The notes: a model not told the origin generated them from the letters alone. A DNA stretch of 64,000 nucleotides from Phenylobacterium deserti (GCF_003254705.1 NZ_QFYR01000001.1:372001-436000); one strand, 5' to 3'; positions 7,964 to 17,298 are shown, numbered from the stretch's first letter. Made by a program: numbers and translations.

Positions 7964-8950
7964 TCAGGCCTCCGTCGGCGGGACGGCGGAGCCGCGGGGC
8001 GGCCGCGCCCGCGGCGTGGCGGGCGCCGGAGTTGGCGAGCGGGGCCCGGTCTGGGCGGTGTTCACCAGTTCGGCCACACCCGCGATCGAGCCGACCAGCG
8101 AGCTCATCTCGGCGGGCACGATCACCGTCTTCTGCTGCGGGCTCTCAGCGAGCTTGCCGAAGGCTTCCACGTACTTCTGGGCCACGAAGTAGTTGATGGC
8201 GTTCACGTCGCCCTTGGCGATGGCGTTGGACACGAGCTCCGTCGCGGTGGCTTCCGCTTCGGCCGCCCGCTCACGGGCTTCGGCGTCGCGGAACGCGGCT
8301 TCACGCCGGCCTTCGGCCTCCAGGATGGCCGCCTGCTTGGCGCCCTCGGCGCGCGCGATGGCGGCCTGCTTCTCCCCGTCGGCTTCGGTGATCACCGCGC
8401 GACGCTCGCGCTCGGCCTTCATCTGACGGGCCATGGCGTTGGAGATGTCCGGCGGCGGCTGCAGGTCCTTGATCTCGATGCGGGCCACCTTCACGCCCCA
8501 CGGGCTGGTGGCCTGGTCGATGACGTCCAGCAGCCGCGAGTTGATCTGGTCACGCTGCGACAGCACCTCGTCGAGCTCCATGGAGCCCACGACCGTGCGC
8601 AGGTTGGTCATCGCTAGCTGGGCGATGGCGTAGTTGAGGTTGTCGACCCGGTAGGCCGCGGCGGCCGCATCCATCACCTGGGTGAAGACGATCCCGTCGA
8701 CCTGCACCACGGCGTTGTCCTTGGTGATCACTTCCTGGCGTGGCACATCGAGCACCTGCTCCATCATGTTCACCTTGCGCCCGACGCCTTCCACGAAGGG
8801 CGTCAGGAAGCTGATGCCGGGCTTCAGGGTACGCGTGTAGCGGCCGAACCGCTCCACCGTGTACTCGCGCCCCTGCGGCACGATCTTCACGGCCCCGAAC
8901 AGCACCACCGCGGCCAGGACGATGAAGACGAAAGCAAGTCCGAAACCCAT
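7964..8950 (-). CDS. SPFH/band 7 (paraslipin, QmcA-like) membrane protein
   Basis: A 328-residue stomatin-family protein. One N-terminal membrane segment (residues 3-22) is followed by the band 7 domain (VKIVPQGREYTVERFGRYTRTL, RQEVITKDN, QLAMTNLRTVVGSMELDEVLSQRD) and an alanine/glutamate-rich coiled coil (about 190-255) that drives oligomer formation. I chose ATG at 8950 because GGAGG stands six bases before it; GTG at 8968 and ATG at 8962 are possible but have no such site. It pairs with NfeD immediately downstream. The extreme C-terminus is proline-rich and probably disordered. Confidence 0.92.
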   Translation of the reverse strand: MGFGLAFVFIVLAAVVLFGAVKIVPQGREYTVERFGRYTRTLKPGISFLTPFVEGVGRKVNMMEQVLDVPRQEVITKDNAVVQVDGIVFTQVMDAAAAAYRVDNLNYAIAQLAMTNLRTVVGSMELDEVLSQRDQINSRLLDVIDQATSPWGVKVARIEIKDLQPPPDISNAMARQMKAERERRAVITEADGEKQAAIARAEGAKQAAILEAEGRREAAFRDAEARERAAEAEATATELVSNAIAKGDVNAINYFVAQKYVEAFGKLAESPQQKTVIVPAEMSSLVGSIAGVAELVNTAQTGPRSPTPAPATPRARPPRGSAVPPTEA

Positions 8951-9056
8951 GAGCCCCTCCATGAACACACGCCCAAGTTTATAGACGGCCAGGAACTCAC
9001 GCTATGGAAACCGGACAGACACGCTCCCGCCCAAGTGCAGGCTCTGATAAGGGGCG

Positions 9057-9623
9057 ATGATGCTTCGCAAGACCCTGCTCCTCGCCGCAGCCGCCCTTCT
9101 TTGCATGGGGGCCGCGCCCGCAAAGCCGGCGCCCAAGGCGCCCGCCAAGCCTGCCGCCGCCAAGGCCGCAGCAAAGCCCGCGCCGGCCCGGACCAGCGGC
9201 TACGACGCCGGCGATCCGAACGCCTTTATCAGCCTGCTGGCGTCCGTGGACGCCAAGGCGCAGATCGCGCGAACCGACGGAGATGCGGTGTTCATGACCG
9301 TGACGTCGCCGACGGAGGTGTTCTCGGCCCAGTTCGCCGGCTGCAACCCGCAGGGCAAGGCGTGCCAGGCGGTTCTGTTCGACCGCTTGGGCGCCGAGGG
9401 CTCACCAACGATGGCCCAGATCAACGGCTTCAATCAGACGTCGGTGATGTGCCGCGTCTATCAGGACCGCTCCGGCAAGGCCCACGTGGAGTACTCGGCC
9501 TTGGTGTTTCCCCGCACAAACCGGGATGAGATGCTGATGCACCTGAACGCCTGGCGCGGCTGCATCGCCGATTTTGCCGACTTCGCGAAGGACCCGACCG
9601 GCTTCCTGGCGAACGCGGCCTAG
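9057..9623 (+). CDS. Exported YbjN-domain protein
   Basis: A 188-residue protein with a signal peptide (MMLRKTLLLAAAALLCMGAA), then an Ala/Lys/Pro-rich linker (about residues 21-45), then a YbjN-like domain running from NAFISLLASVDAKAQIA to the end. The YbjN fold resembles type III secretion chaperones and is linked to sensory or stress functions in enterobacteria; the function here is unknown. Cysteines in GCNPQGKACQ could form a periplasmic disulfide. ATG at 9060 is an alternative start. It converges on bdhA with a 4-base overlap of the two stop regions. Confidence 0.75.
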   Translation: MMLRKTLLLAAAALLCMGAAPAKPAPKAPAKPAAAKAAAKPAPARTSGYDAGDPNAFISLLASVDAKAQIARTDGDAVFMTVTSPTEVFSAQFAGCNPQGKACQAVLFDRLGAEGSPTMAQINGFNQTSVMCRVYQDRSGKAHVEYSALVFPRTNRDEMLMHLNAWRGCIADFADFAKDPTGFLANAA

Positions 9624-10417
9624 GCCGCCGTCCAGCCCCCGTCGACGCTGAGAGCAGCCCCCGTCGTCGAGCCGCCCATGTCGGAGACCAGGTAGAGCAG
9701 CAGGCCGGCCAGGTGGTCGTACTCCACGAACCGCTTGTTCGGCTGGGCGGCCAGGATGACGTCTTCCAGCACCCGATCGACGGGCATGTTGCGCGCCTTG
9801 GCCTGATCGGTGATCTGGGCCTCGACCAGCGGCGTCTTCACATAGCCGGGGCAGATGGCGTTGACGGTGATGTCCGTGCGCGCCAGCTCCAGCGCGACCG
9901 ACTTGGTGAAGCCCACAACCCCGTGCTTTGCGGCCACGTAGGCCGACTTGAATGGCGAAGCGACCAGGCCGTGCGCCGAGGCGAGGTTGACGATCCGCCC
10001 GCGCCCCTGCGCCTTCATGATCGGCACGGCCGCCTGGGTGGCGTGGAACACCGACGACAGATTGATGGCGATGATCGCGTCCCACTTGGCCGGCGGGAAA
10101 TCCTCCACGGGGGCCACGTGCTGGATGCCGGCGTTGTTCACCAAGATATCCAGGCGCCCGAACTCGGCCTGGGCGAAAGCCACCAGCTCGGCGATCTGCT
10201 CGGGCTTGAACATGTCGGCGCTGTGGTAGCGGACCCGCACGCCCGTTTCGGCCTCCAGCGCCGCGCGGTCGGACTCGATGGCGGCGGCCTCGCCGAAGCC
10301 GTTCAGCACGACGTCGACGCCCTGCCGCGCCAGCGCCCGGGCCATCGCCTGGCCGATGCCGCTGGTGGAGCCGGTGACGATCGCGGCCTGGCCCTTGAGC
10401 TGGTAGTCGACGGCCAT
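9620..10417 (-). CDS. bdhA: 3-hydroxybutyrate dehydrogenase (SDR)
   Basis: A 265-residue short-chain dehydrogenase that interconverts 3-hydroxybutyrate and acetoacetate with NAD, in polyhydroxybutyrate and ketone metabolism. It has the cofactor loop TGSTSGIG, the NNAG motif (LVNNAGIQHVAPVEDFP), the catalytic serine in NLASAHG, and the YxxxK site in SAYVAAKHGVVGFTK. NAGIQHVAP and the C-terminal SVDGGWTAA are typical of the bacterial BDH subgroup. It ends 4 bases inside the convergent YbjN gene and starts 1 base from the yaaA stop, so it is probably cotranscribed behind yaaA. Confidence 0.9.
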   Translation of the reverse strand: MAVDYQLKGQAAIVTGSTSGIGQAMARALARQGVDVVLNGFGEAAAIESDRAALEAETGVRVRYHSADMFKPEQIAELVAFAQAEFGRLDILVNNAGIQHVAPVEDFPPAKWDAIIAINLSSVFHATQAAVPIMKAQGRGRIVNLASAHGLVASPFKSAYVAAKHGVVGFTKSVALELARTDITVNAICPGYVKTPLVEAQITDQAKARNMPVDRVLEDVILAAQPNKRFVEYDHLAGLLLYLVSDMGGSTTGAALSVDGGWTAA

Positions 10418-10418
10418 C

Positions 10419-11219
10419 TCAGGCCTCCTTGCTGCGGCTGGCGGCCGGCGGCGGGGGCTGCGGCCGGACGAAGGTAAACTCGGCCTCGCTGGAGGCTTGC
10501 GGATCGTAGCGGTAGTCCGCTGTGTCGAACGCCTTCAAATCCTCGGCGCGCTGCATCCGGTTGTCGATCGCCCAGCGGGCAAGCAGGCCCCGCGCCTTCT
10601 TAGCGTAGAAGGAGATGATCCGGCGCTCGCCGTCCTTTTCTTCCAGGAACCGGCAGGACAGCACGGGAAGCTTGAGCGCCCCGCGATCCACCGCCCCGAA
10701 GTACTCGCCGCTGGCGCAGTTCACGAGCGTCTTGTCCTTGTGCCCCATGGCCGCCTCGTTGAGCGCCACGGAGATCCGGTCGCCCCAGAAGTCGTAAAGG
10801 CTCTGGCCGCGCTTGGTCTTCAGCTTGACCCCCATCTCGAGGCGATAGGGCTGGATGGCGTCCAGCGGGCGCAACAGGCCGTAGAGCCCAGACAGGATGC
10901 GCACGTGCTCCTGCGCCCACGCCAGCCCCTTCTTGTCGAGCTCTCGCGCCTTCAGGCCCGTGTAGACATCGCCGTTGAAGGCAAACGCGGCCTGCAGCCC
11001 TTCCTCCGACGCCGGGTCGAAGGACTGGAAGCGCTCACGGTTCAGCTTGGCGAGGTTGTCCGACAGCGACATCAGCCGCTTCAGGTCAGCCGCCGTCAGC
11101 TTCCTGGTCACCTTGGCCAGCTCCGCCGTCTGGTCGGTGAGCTGGGGCGCAGTCAGCGGAACGGAGTCCGGGGCGGCGGTGAAATCGAGCGACTTGGCAG
11201 GGGAAAGGACGATCAGCAT
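10419..11219 (-). CDS. yaaA: YaaA/DUF328 peroxide-stress protein
   Basis: A 266-residue member of the YaaA family, which in E. coli lowers free iron and limits DNA damage during peroxide stress. It shows the conserved start MLIVLSPAKSLDF, a central GLYGLLRPLDAIQPYRLEMG segment, and VNCASGEYFGAVD and KKARGLLARW further on. Length matches the family (~255-265) apart from a short proline-rich tail. It lies directly upstream of bdhA. Confidence 0.93.
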   Translation of the reverse strand: MLIVLSPAKSLDFTAAPDSVPLTAPQLTDQTAELAKVTRKLTAADLKRLMSLSDNLAKLNRERFQSFDPASEEGLQAAFAFNGDVYTGLKARELDKKGLAWAQEHVRILSGLYGLLRPLDAIQPYRLEMGVKLKTKRGQSLYDFWGDRISVALNEAAMGHKDKTLVNCASGEYFGAVDRGALKLPVLSCRFLEEKDGERRIISFYAKKARGLLARWAIDNRMQRAEDLKAFDTADYRYDPQASSEAEFTFVRPQPPPPAASRSKEA

Positions 11220-11269
11220 CGCGGCCGTTCTTGGCGCGAGTTCCGGGCCAAGCCAAGCCCCGCCGGAGC

Positions 11270-12682
11270 CTAGAAGAGCACCCGTGGGTTCATGATCCGC
11301 TTGGGGTCCATGGCGTTGCGAATGGCCCGCATCACCTCGACCTCCACCGGCGCCTTGTAGCGCAGGGCCTCGGCCGTCTTCATCACGCCAAGCCCGTGCT
11401 CGGCGCTGATCGAGCCGCTCATCGACGCAGCGATATCGTGCACTCTGAGCATGCCTTCCTCACGGCGGGCGGAGTGCTCCGGATCGGCCGCGCCGCTCTC
11501 GGGCTGGACCACGTCATAGTGGATGTTGCCGTCGCCCACGTGACCGAAAGCCAGGATCCGGGCTCGGGGCGCCACGTCGAGCACCGCGGCGTTGGCGCGC
11601 GCGATGAAGTCGGCCACCTGGCTGACCGGCACGGCAACGTCGTGCTTCCAGATGACGCCCTCCGGCTTCTGGGCGACGGACTGGTCCTCGCGGATCGCCC
11701 AGAGCGCCTTGGCCTGGCCTTCCGTCTGCGCCACCACCGCATCGCGTACGAGGCCGTCTTCCAGCGCTTGGGACAGGAACCGCTCCATGGCGGCTTCCGC
11801 CGAGCCGGCTTCGCCCGAGCTGAACTCCGCCAGCACGTACCAGGGATGCGCCTCAGGCAGCGGATCGCGCGTGCCCGGCACGTTCTTCACAGCGAATTCG
11901 ATGCCGATCCGGGCCAGCAGCTCGAAGGCCTCGACGGCGCCGCCGGTCTCCTCCTTGGCCCGGGCCAGCAGCTTGATCGCGTCGGCCGGGCTCTCCAGAC
12001 CGATGAAGGCGACGGCCCGCGAGGCCATGACGGGGTAGAGCTTCAGCGCCGCGGCGGTGACCACGCCCAGGGTTCCCTCCCCGCCGATCAGCAGCTGCTT
12101 CAGGTCGTAGCCGGTGTTGTCCTTGCGCAGCCGCTTCAGGCCGTTCCAGATCTCGCCGTTGGGCAGCACGGCTTCGAGACCCAGCACCAGGTTGCGCATC
12201 ATGCCATAGCGCAGGACCTGGGTGCCGCCGGCGTTGGTCGATACCGCGCCGCCGACCGTGGCGGAGCCTTCGGACGCAAGGCCCAGCGGGAAGCGACGAC
12301 GCACGGCGGCGGCGGCCTCGTGAACTTCCGCGAGCTTCACGCCAGCCTCGGCGACCAGCACGTCGTCATAGGGTTCCACATCGCGGATCGCCCGCATGCG
12401 CTCGGTGGACAGCAGGATCTCGCCGCGCGGGATCTGCCCGCCCACCAGTCCGGTGTTGCCGCCCTGGGTGGTGATCGGCACGCCGGCCTCGAAGCAGATG
12501 CCGACCACGGCGGCCACCTCCTCGGTCGTCTTGGGCAGGGCGAGCAGAGGGCTCTCGCCCGTCCAGCGGCCGCGCCACTCCACAAGCTTGGGTGCGAGAC
12601 GGTCAGGATCCTGGCTCCAACCGCCTTCGCCGAGCACGGCTTTCAGGCGGGACAGGACATCGGCGGGAACGGGCACGGTCAT
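11270..12682 (-). CDS. FAD-linked D-2-hydroxyacid dehydrogenase (D-2-hydroxyglutarate/D-lactate type)
   Basis: A 470-residue flavoprotein of the GlcD/D2HGDH family, which oxidises a D-2-hydroxy acid to the 2-oxo acid and passes electrons to an acceptor. The FAD-binding PP-loop is GGNTGLVGGQIP near residue 75, with SEGSATVGGAVSTNAGGTQVLRYG near 145 and GGEGTLGVVTAAAL near 200. The C-terminal cap carries the metal/substrate histidines in GHVGDGNIHYDV and the SAEHGLG motif. No [4Fe-4S] domain is fused. D-2-hydroxyglutarate (from SerA side activity) and D-lactate are the main substrate candidates; sequence alone does not decide. Confidence 0.88.
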   Translation of the reverse strand: MTVPVPADVLSRLKAVLGEGGWSQDPDRLAPKLVEWRGRWTGESPLLALPKTTEEVAAVVGICFEAGVPITTQGGNTGLVGGQIPRGEILLSTERMRAIRDVEPYDDVLVAEAGVKLAEVHEAAAAVRRRFPLGLASEGSATVGGAVSTNAGGTQVLRYGMMRNLVLGLEAVLPNGEIWNGLKRLRKDNTGYDLKQLLIGGEGTLGVVTAAALKLYPVMASRAVAFIGLESPADAIKLLARAKEETGGAVEAFELLARIGIEFAVKNVPGTRDPLPEAHPWYVLAEFSSGEAGSAEAAMERFLSQALEDGLVRDAVVAQTEGQAKALWAIREDQSVAQKPEGVIWKHDVAVPVSQVADFIARANAAVLDVAPRARILAFGHVGDGNIHYDVVQPESGAADPEHSARREEGMLRVHDIAASMSGSISAEHGLGVMKTAEALRYKAPVEVEVMRAIRNAMDPKRIMNPRVLF

Positions 12683-12706
12683 GGCCCGGAAGATAGCGCC
12701 GGGATC

Positions 12707-13639
12707 TCAGCCCACAAAGCCCGCCGCGCGCCGTAAGCGGTCGTTGATCGCTTCGCCAAGGCCCGTCTGCGGAATGGGCGCTACGGCGATGGCGACCGGC
12801 GCGCTCCGGTCGGCGGCTCGCAGAAAGGCGAAGAGGTTGGCTGCCGCCTCGGCGAGGTCGCCCGTGGGGCTCAGGTTCCAGATGCGCTCACCGTCGGGCG
12901 CAGATCCGAAGGCCAAGAAGGCTTCGCCTGGAGCCGGGGCCTCGATGTCCAGCCGGACCGGCGCGTTCGGCGCGTAGTGGCGGGTCATCCGACCGGGCGA
13001 GCGCTTGGCGTCCGCTTCCGCCTCTTCCAGGGGGCCGATCACCGCCTCGATCTCTGCGCGGGTGACGGAGCCGGGGCGCAGCAGCCGGGCCTGGTCCAGC
13101 AGCGCCACCACGGTGGACTCCAGCCCGACGGCGCAGGGCCCGCCGTCCAGGGCGCCCGATGCTGCGGCGCCGGTCTCGTCGACCGCATCGGCGTAGGTGG
13201 TGGGGCTGGGCCGCCCGGAGCGGTTGGCCGAGGGCGCCACCACCGGGCCGCCGAAGGCTTGCAGCAGGGCGCGGGCCACAGGGTGAGCGGGCGCCCTGAG
13301 CGCGACAGTGTCCAGGCCGGCGCGAGCCAGGTCGCTGACCGCGCCCTCCTCCGCCACCGGCAGCACGAGGGTGAGCGGGCCCGGCCAGAACCGCTGAGCG
13401 AGCGCTTCGGCGCGGGCGTCGAAGCGTCCGAGGCGGCGAGCCGCGGCCACATCGGGCACATGGACGATCAGAGGGTTGAAGCTGGGGCGGCCCTTGGCCT
13501 CGTAGACGGCCGCCACGGCGCGAGGGTCGGCCGCATTCGCCGCGAGCCCGTAGACTGTCTCTGTGGGCATGATCACCAGCCCGCCGGCGCGCAGGGCGTC
13601 GGCCGCGGCGGCGATCTGTTGGGCGTCGGGCGTGCTCAC
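12707..13639 (-). CDS. L-threonylcarbamoyladenylate synthase (Sua5 type)
   Basis: A 310-residue Sua5-type enzyme that makes threonylcarbamoyl-AMP from threonine, bicarbonate and ATP, the first step of t6A37 tRNA modification. The YrdC domain occupies residues 1-200, with the start GGLVIMPTETVYGLAANA, then KGRPSFNPLIVH and PSANRSGRPSPTTYADAV. The linker motif SPGRMTRHYAPNAPVRL introduces the extra C-terminal Sua5 domain, which separates it from short TsaC proteins. It lies 24 bases upstream of the D-2-hydroxyacid dehydrogenase on the same strand. Confidence 0.95.
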   Translation of the reverse strand: MSTPDAQQIAAAADALRAGGLVIMPTETVYGLAANAADPRAVAAVYEAKGRPSFNPLIVHVPDVAAARRLGRFDARAEALAQRFWPGPLTLVLPVAEEGAVSDLARAGLDTVALRAPAHPVARALLQAFGGPVVAPSANRSGRPSPTTYADAVDETGAAASGALDGGPCAVGLESTVVALLDQARLLRPGSVTRAEIEAVIGPLEEAEADAKRSPGRMTRHYAPNAPVRLDIEAPAPGEAFLAFGSAPDGERIWNLSPTGDLAEAAANLFAFLRAADRSAPVAIAVAPIPQTGLGEAINDRLRRAAGFVG

Positions 13640-13672
13640 CAGCGGGCGGTTACACCGGCCCGGCCTTCGCGC

Positions 13673-14464
13673 CTAGGGCTGCGGAGATTGTTGCGGGCCA
13701 AGGTCACGCCCCGCAGCCTCTTCGTGGGGGCCGCTGGCCTCCGCCGGCTCCGGCGGGGCGGCAGGCGAGACGGTGGCGGGGGCGGGCCGGAAGCCCGGGT
13801 CCGGAGGCGGCAGGAAACGCGCCGCGGCGATCACCCCCGCCACACCCAGCACGATCAGCAGCAGGCGCGGCTCCAGGATGCGGCCGGCCATCGCGCCAGG
13901 CGCCATGCGGGCCAGCACCGGCTCGTTGCGGCTGAAGAACTGATGCTTCAGCGCGCCGGCCACGTGCAGGGCGATCAGCACGTAGAAGACCTTGATCAGC
14001 CAGCTGTGGCCCGTCTCGGCTCCATCATGCAGCGCTTCCATCCCCCGCAGGCCGGGGATGTTGAACCACGGGACCACGCCATAGAGGATGAAAGGTCGGG
14101 CCAGAGCGCTGGTCGAGCTCATGATCCAGCCGGTCAGCGGCATGCCCAGCATGATGACGTAGAAGCCGACGTGGGTAGCCCCGGCCAACACGCGCTGCCA
14201 GTGCGGCATGGTCTTTGGCATCGGCGGCGGCGGGTTGATCAGACGCCACGCGATGCGCGCCAGCGTCAGCAGCAGCACCGTCACGCCGATCGACTTGTGG
14301 AGCTGGACGACGGCGAAGGTCTCGGGCGAGCGCGGGCCCTCCATCCGGCCCGCCAGCACCACCTGGGCGATGATCAGGGCGGCGATCGTCCAGTGCAGCA
14401 GGATCGCAACAGCCGGATAGCGCCCGCTTCCAACCTGCTCGGGCCGCCGCCGCACATCGCTCAT
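13673..14464 (-). CDS. Cytochrome b561-family membrane protein
   Basis: A 263-residue protein whose first ~185 residues match the bacterial cytochrome b561 fold. It has four membrane helices with haem-ligand histidines in ILLHWTIAALI, QLHKSIGVTVLLL, THVGFYVIMLGMPLTGW and YVLIALHVAGALKHQF. Such proteins pass electrons between quinol and periplasmic acceptors; some act as superoxide:quinone oxidoreductases. A further hydrophobic helix (LLLIVLGVAGVIAAARF) and a Pro/Ala-rich tail of ~45 residues extend it beyond the usual ~180 residues. The tail is unusual and probably disordered. Confidence 0.88.
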   Translation of the reverse strand: MSDVRRRPEQVGSGRYPAVAILLHWTIAALIIAQVVLAGRMEGPRSPETFAVVQLHKSIGVTVLLLTLARIAWRLINPPPPMPKTMPHWQRVLAGATHVGFYVIMLGMPLTGWIMSSTSALARPFILYGVVPWFNIPGLRGMEALHDGAETGHSWLIKVFYVLIALHVAGALKHQFFSRNEPVLARMAPGAMAGRILEPRLLLIVLGVAGVIAAARFLPPPDPGFRPAPATVSPAAPPEPAEASGPHEEAAGRDLGPQQSPQP

Positions 14465-14486
14465 GGGTCACTCCAGGCTCAAGGAA

Positions 14487-14528
14487 GGACAGGATGCGAT
14501 TTGGGGCACGGCGCCCCCCATCCTGTCC
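14487..14528. terminator. Nested hairpin between the SDR and cytochrome b561 genes
   Basis: GGACAGGATG (14487-14496) and CATCCTGTCC (14519-14528) pair perfectly over 10 bp. Inside the loop, GGGGC (14503-14507) and GCCCC (14513-14517) can form a second stem. There is no T-run after it on the minus strand. It probably marks the end of the SDR transcript. Confidence 0.5.
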
Positions 14529-14543
14529 AGCCCAAGAGCGGAG

Positions 14544-15332
14544 CTATTGCTGGCCGGAGCCAGGCTCGGCCATGCCGCGGTGCATCTCGGCCAGGCCGCT
14601 TTGCGGGGTGATGGCGCTCATTGCGGCCTGCACCTTGTTCTTGAAGCCGGCCACGACGTCGCCCTCGCCCTTCTCCATGGCGTTCCAGCCGACGCGGGCG
14701 ACCATGGCGGGATCGTCCTTCTTGTCCGAGCCGACCTTGGTGTCTTCCATGCCGGCGCGTTCGAAGAAGTCGGTGTCGGTGGGGCCGGGCATCAGACAGG
14801 TGACGGTGATCCCAGTGTCCTTCAGCTCATTGCGCAGGGCGAAGGAGAAGGAGTCGATGAACGCCTTGGTGCCGTTGTAGACCGCCTGGAAAGTCCCGGG
14901 CATCAGGCCCGCGATGGAGCCGGTGAACAGGATCTTGCCCTTGTCGCGCTGGACCATTGGCTTGGCGACCTGCTGCACCAGATAGATGGTGCCGGTGATG
15001 TTGGTGTTCACCACGTGCAGGATGTCCTCGAAGCTCTGCTCGAGGAAAGCATGGCCGAGGCCATGGCCGGCGTTCGCCAGCAGGGCGTCAACGGGGCGGC
15101 CGCCGATCAGCTGAACGAGCTCGTCGACACCCTCCTTGGTGGAAAGGTCCACCTGCAGGTGATCGACCTTGGCGCCCATGCCCTGGAAGGCCTGCGCCGC
15201 CTCCACGATCTCGGGACGGTCGGCCGCAATGACGAGGTCATAGCCGTTCTCGACGGCGATCTTGGCCAGTTCGTAGCCGATGCCGGAGGAGGCGCCGGTG
15301 ACGACGGCGAGCGGTTTCAGGGCTTCAGACAT
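14544..15332 (-). CDS. Short-chain dehydrogenase/reductase
   Basis: A 262-residue SDR with the NAD(P) loop TGASSGIG near residue 13, LLANAGHGLG (NAG motif) near 87, and the catalytic YxxxK in AVYNGTKAFIDSFSFALRNEL. AADRPEI at the end of the second strand hints at NAD preference, because an acidic residue sits near the ribose site. The C-terminal ~50 residues (GFKNKVQAAMSAITPQ) resemble the membrane-associated DltE-like SDRs. The substrate cannot be assigned. It is divergent from the acyl-CoA dehydrogenase with about 130 bases between them. Confidence 0.85.
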   Translation of the reverse strand: MSEALKPLAVVTGASSGIGYELAKIAVENGYDLVIAADRPEIVEAAQAFQGMGAKVDHLQVDLSTKEGVDELVQLIGGRPVDALLANAGHGLGHAFLEQSFEDILHVVNTNITGTIYLVQQVAKPMVQRDKGKILFTGSIAGLMPGTFQAVYNGTKAFIDSFSFALRNELKDTGITVTCLMPGPTDTDFFERAGMEDTKVGSDKKDDPAMVARVGWNAMEKGEGDVVAGFKNKVQAAMSAITPQSGLAEMHRGMAEPGSGQQ

Positions 15333-15461
15333 TTAGGTTTTTCCTCGGAGCGGAGATTCGGACGCCCAACCCTGGGTGGGTCCGATGGTTCCCCTTGGGG
15401 CAGCCTTGGAGCCGCCCTGCCCTTCGCCTAAACGGTTGTTGGACACATCAGAGGCTTGCCC

Positions 15462-17210
15462 ATGACCTTCCGCGCCCCCGTTCGAGATCTGCTGTTTGCG
15501 CTCAAGACCGTTGGCCACGACGCCCTGATCGCACGGGCATTCCCGGAGCTGGACGAGGAGACGGTGGCGGCCGTGCTGGAAGCGGCGGGCGCCTTCACCA
15601 CCGAGGTGCTGGCCCCGTTGAACCGCCGCGGCGACCTGGAAGGGGCGCGGTACGAAAACGGGCGAGTGACCGCAGCGCCAGGCTTCGCCGACGCCTACCG
15701 GGCCTTCGCCCAGGCCGGCTGGAACTCGCTGTCCGCCGATCCGGAGCATGGCGGCCAGGGGCTGACCAAGGCGCTGGAGCTGGCCGTGTTCGAGATGGTG
15801 CACGCGGCCAACATGGCGTTCGGCCTTTGCCCGACCCTGACCCAGGGCGCCATTGAAGCGCTGACCTTGCAAGGGACGGAGCGCCAGAAGCGGCTGGTGC
15901 TGCCCAAGCTGGTGTCCGGCGAATGGACCGGCACCATGAACCTGACCGAGCCGCAGGCGGGATCGGACCTGGCCGGCCTCACAACCCGCGCGGAGCCGGA
16001 TGGCGAGGGCGGGTACCGGCTCTACGGCCAGAAGATCTACATCACCTGGGGCGACCATGACGCCACGGACAACATCTGCCACCTGGTGCTCGCCCGGACC
16101 CCTGATGCGCCGCCCGGCGTGAAGGGCATCAGCCTGTTCCTGGCCACCAAGCGGCTGGTCAACGACGACGGTTCGCTGGGTGAGCTCAACGAGCTGCGGC
16201 CAGGCGGCATCGAGCACAAGCTGGGCATCCACGCCTCCCCCACCTGCGTGATGCTGTTCGAAGGCGCGAAGGCGGAGCTGGTTGGCGAACTGGGCAAGGG
16301 CCTCGCCCACATGTTCATCATGATGAACGCCGCGCGCCTGCAGGTGGGCGTGGAAGGCGTGGGCATCGCCGAGAGGGCCTTCCAGCAGGCGCTCGCCTTC
16401 TCTCAGGAACGCCGGCAAGGCCGTTCAGTGTGGTCGCAGGACTATCCGGCCGCGATCTTCGACCACCCCGACGTGCGCCGCACCCTGCTGTTGATGAAGG
16501 CGAAGATCGAGGCGGCGCGCGGCATCTGCCTCACCACTGGAGTGCTGTCGGACCTGGCGCGGCTGGCTGAGGACGAGACCGAGCGAGCGGCGGCTCAGGC
16601 CAGGCAGGAGCTGCTCACGCCCATCGCCAAGGCCTGGTCGACGGACGTCGGTGTGGAGGTCGCCTCCATGGGCGTGCAGGTCCACGGCGGCATGGGCTTC
16701 ATCGAAGAGACTGGCGCGGCCCAGCACTATCGCGACGCCCGCATCGCGCCGATCTATGAAGGCACCAACGGCATTCAGGCCATGGACCTGGTCGGCCGCA
16801 AGCTGCCCATGGCGCAGGGCGCGGTCATGCGGGAGCTGTGCGCCGAGATCCTGCTGACCGCGGAGCAACTGACCGGACAGGCCGAGCTGGCAGGCGTCGG
16901 CCGGCGGCTGGCGGCTGGGGCGGCGGCGCTCCAGGAGGCGGGCGACTGGATCCTGGCTCACCCCGGCGCGGACACGCTGGCGGCGGCCACTCCGTACCTG
17001 CGCTTGGCCGGCGACGTCATCGGCGGCTGGATGCTGGCCCGGCAAGCCCTTGCGGCAGCCGGCTCGGACGAGGCCTGGGCCCGTTCGAAGTTGGCTTTGG
17101 CCCGCGTCTACGCCGACCATGTTCTGGCCCTTGCGCCGGGTGTCGCCGAAGGACTCCGCTCGGGAGCGGACGACCTCGCAGCCGTTGCGGCGGAAGCGCT
17201 CTCGGCCTGA
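15462..17210 (+). CDS. Acyl-CoA dehydrogenase (long, C-terminally extended type)
   Basis: A 582-residue FAD enzyme that puts the first double bond into an acyl-CoA in beta-oxidation or a related pathway. The FAD/substrate region is GTMNLTEPQAGSDLAGL, followed by YGQKIYITWGD. The catalytic-base region is RDARIAPIYEGTNGIQAMDLVGRKL near residue 430. About 130 extra residues with the acetyl-CoA-dehydrogenase-like C-terminal domain follow, as in the DmdC/AidB-like long group. I chose ATG at 15462 over the TTG six bases earlier. It is transcribed alone, divergent from the SDR. Confidence 0.92.
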   Translation: MTFRAPVRDLLFALKTVGHDALIARAFPELDEETVAAVLEAAGAFTTEVLAPLNRRGDLEGARYENGRVTAAPGFADAYRAFAQAGWNSLSADPEHGGQGLTKALELAVFEMVHAANMAFGLCPTLTQGAIEALTLQGTERQKRLVLPKLVSGEWTGTMNLTEPQAGSDLAGLTTRAEPDGEGGYRLYGQKIYITWGDHDATDNICHLVLARTPDAPPGVKGISLFLATKRLVNDDGSLGELNELRPGGIEHKLGIHASPTCVMLFEGAKAELVGELGKGLAHMFIMMNAARLQVGVEGVGIAERAFQQALAFSQERRQGRSVWSQDYPAAIFDHPDVRRTLLLMKAKIEAARGICLTTGVLSDLARLAEDETERAAAQARQELLTPIAKAWSTDVGVEVASMGVQVHGGMGFIEETGAAQHYRDARIAPIYEGTNGIQAMDLVGRKLPMAQGAVMRELCAEILLTAEQLTGQAELAGVGRRLAAGAAALQEAGDWILAHPGADTLAAATPYLRLAGDVIGGWMLARQALAAAGSDEAWARSKLALARVYADHVLALAPGVAEGLRSGADDLAAVAAEALSA

Positions 17211-17298
17211 GCCGCCCCAGGGCTCCGACCAGGAACTTTTTTGGTTGTTTCTCTAAGCTTTACCAATCGCGGCTAGTTTCGCCCAAATTGGGGTGTTG

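Noticed and set aside
11231..14611. Long plus-strand frames opposite the D-2-hydroxyacid dehydrogenase, sua5 and cytochrome b561 genes
   Set aside because: All are antisense to genes with clear catalytic motifs, have unnatural composition and no family signature.
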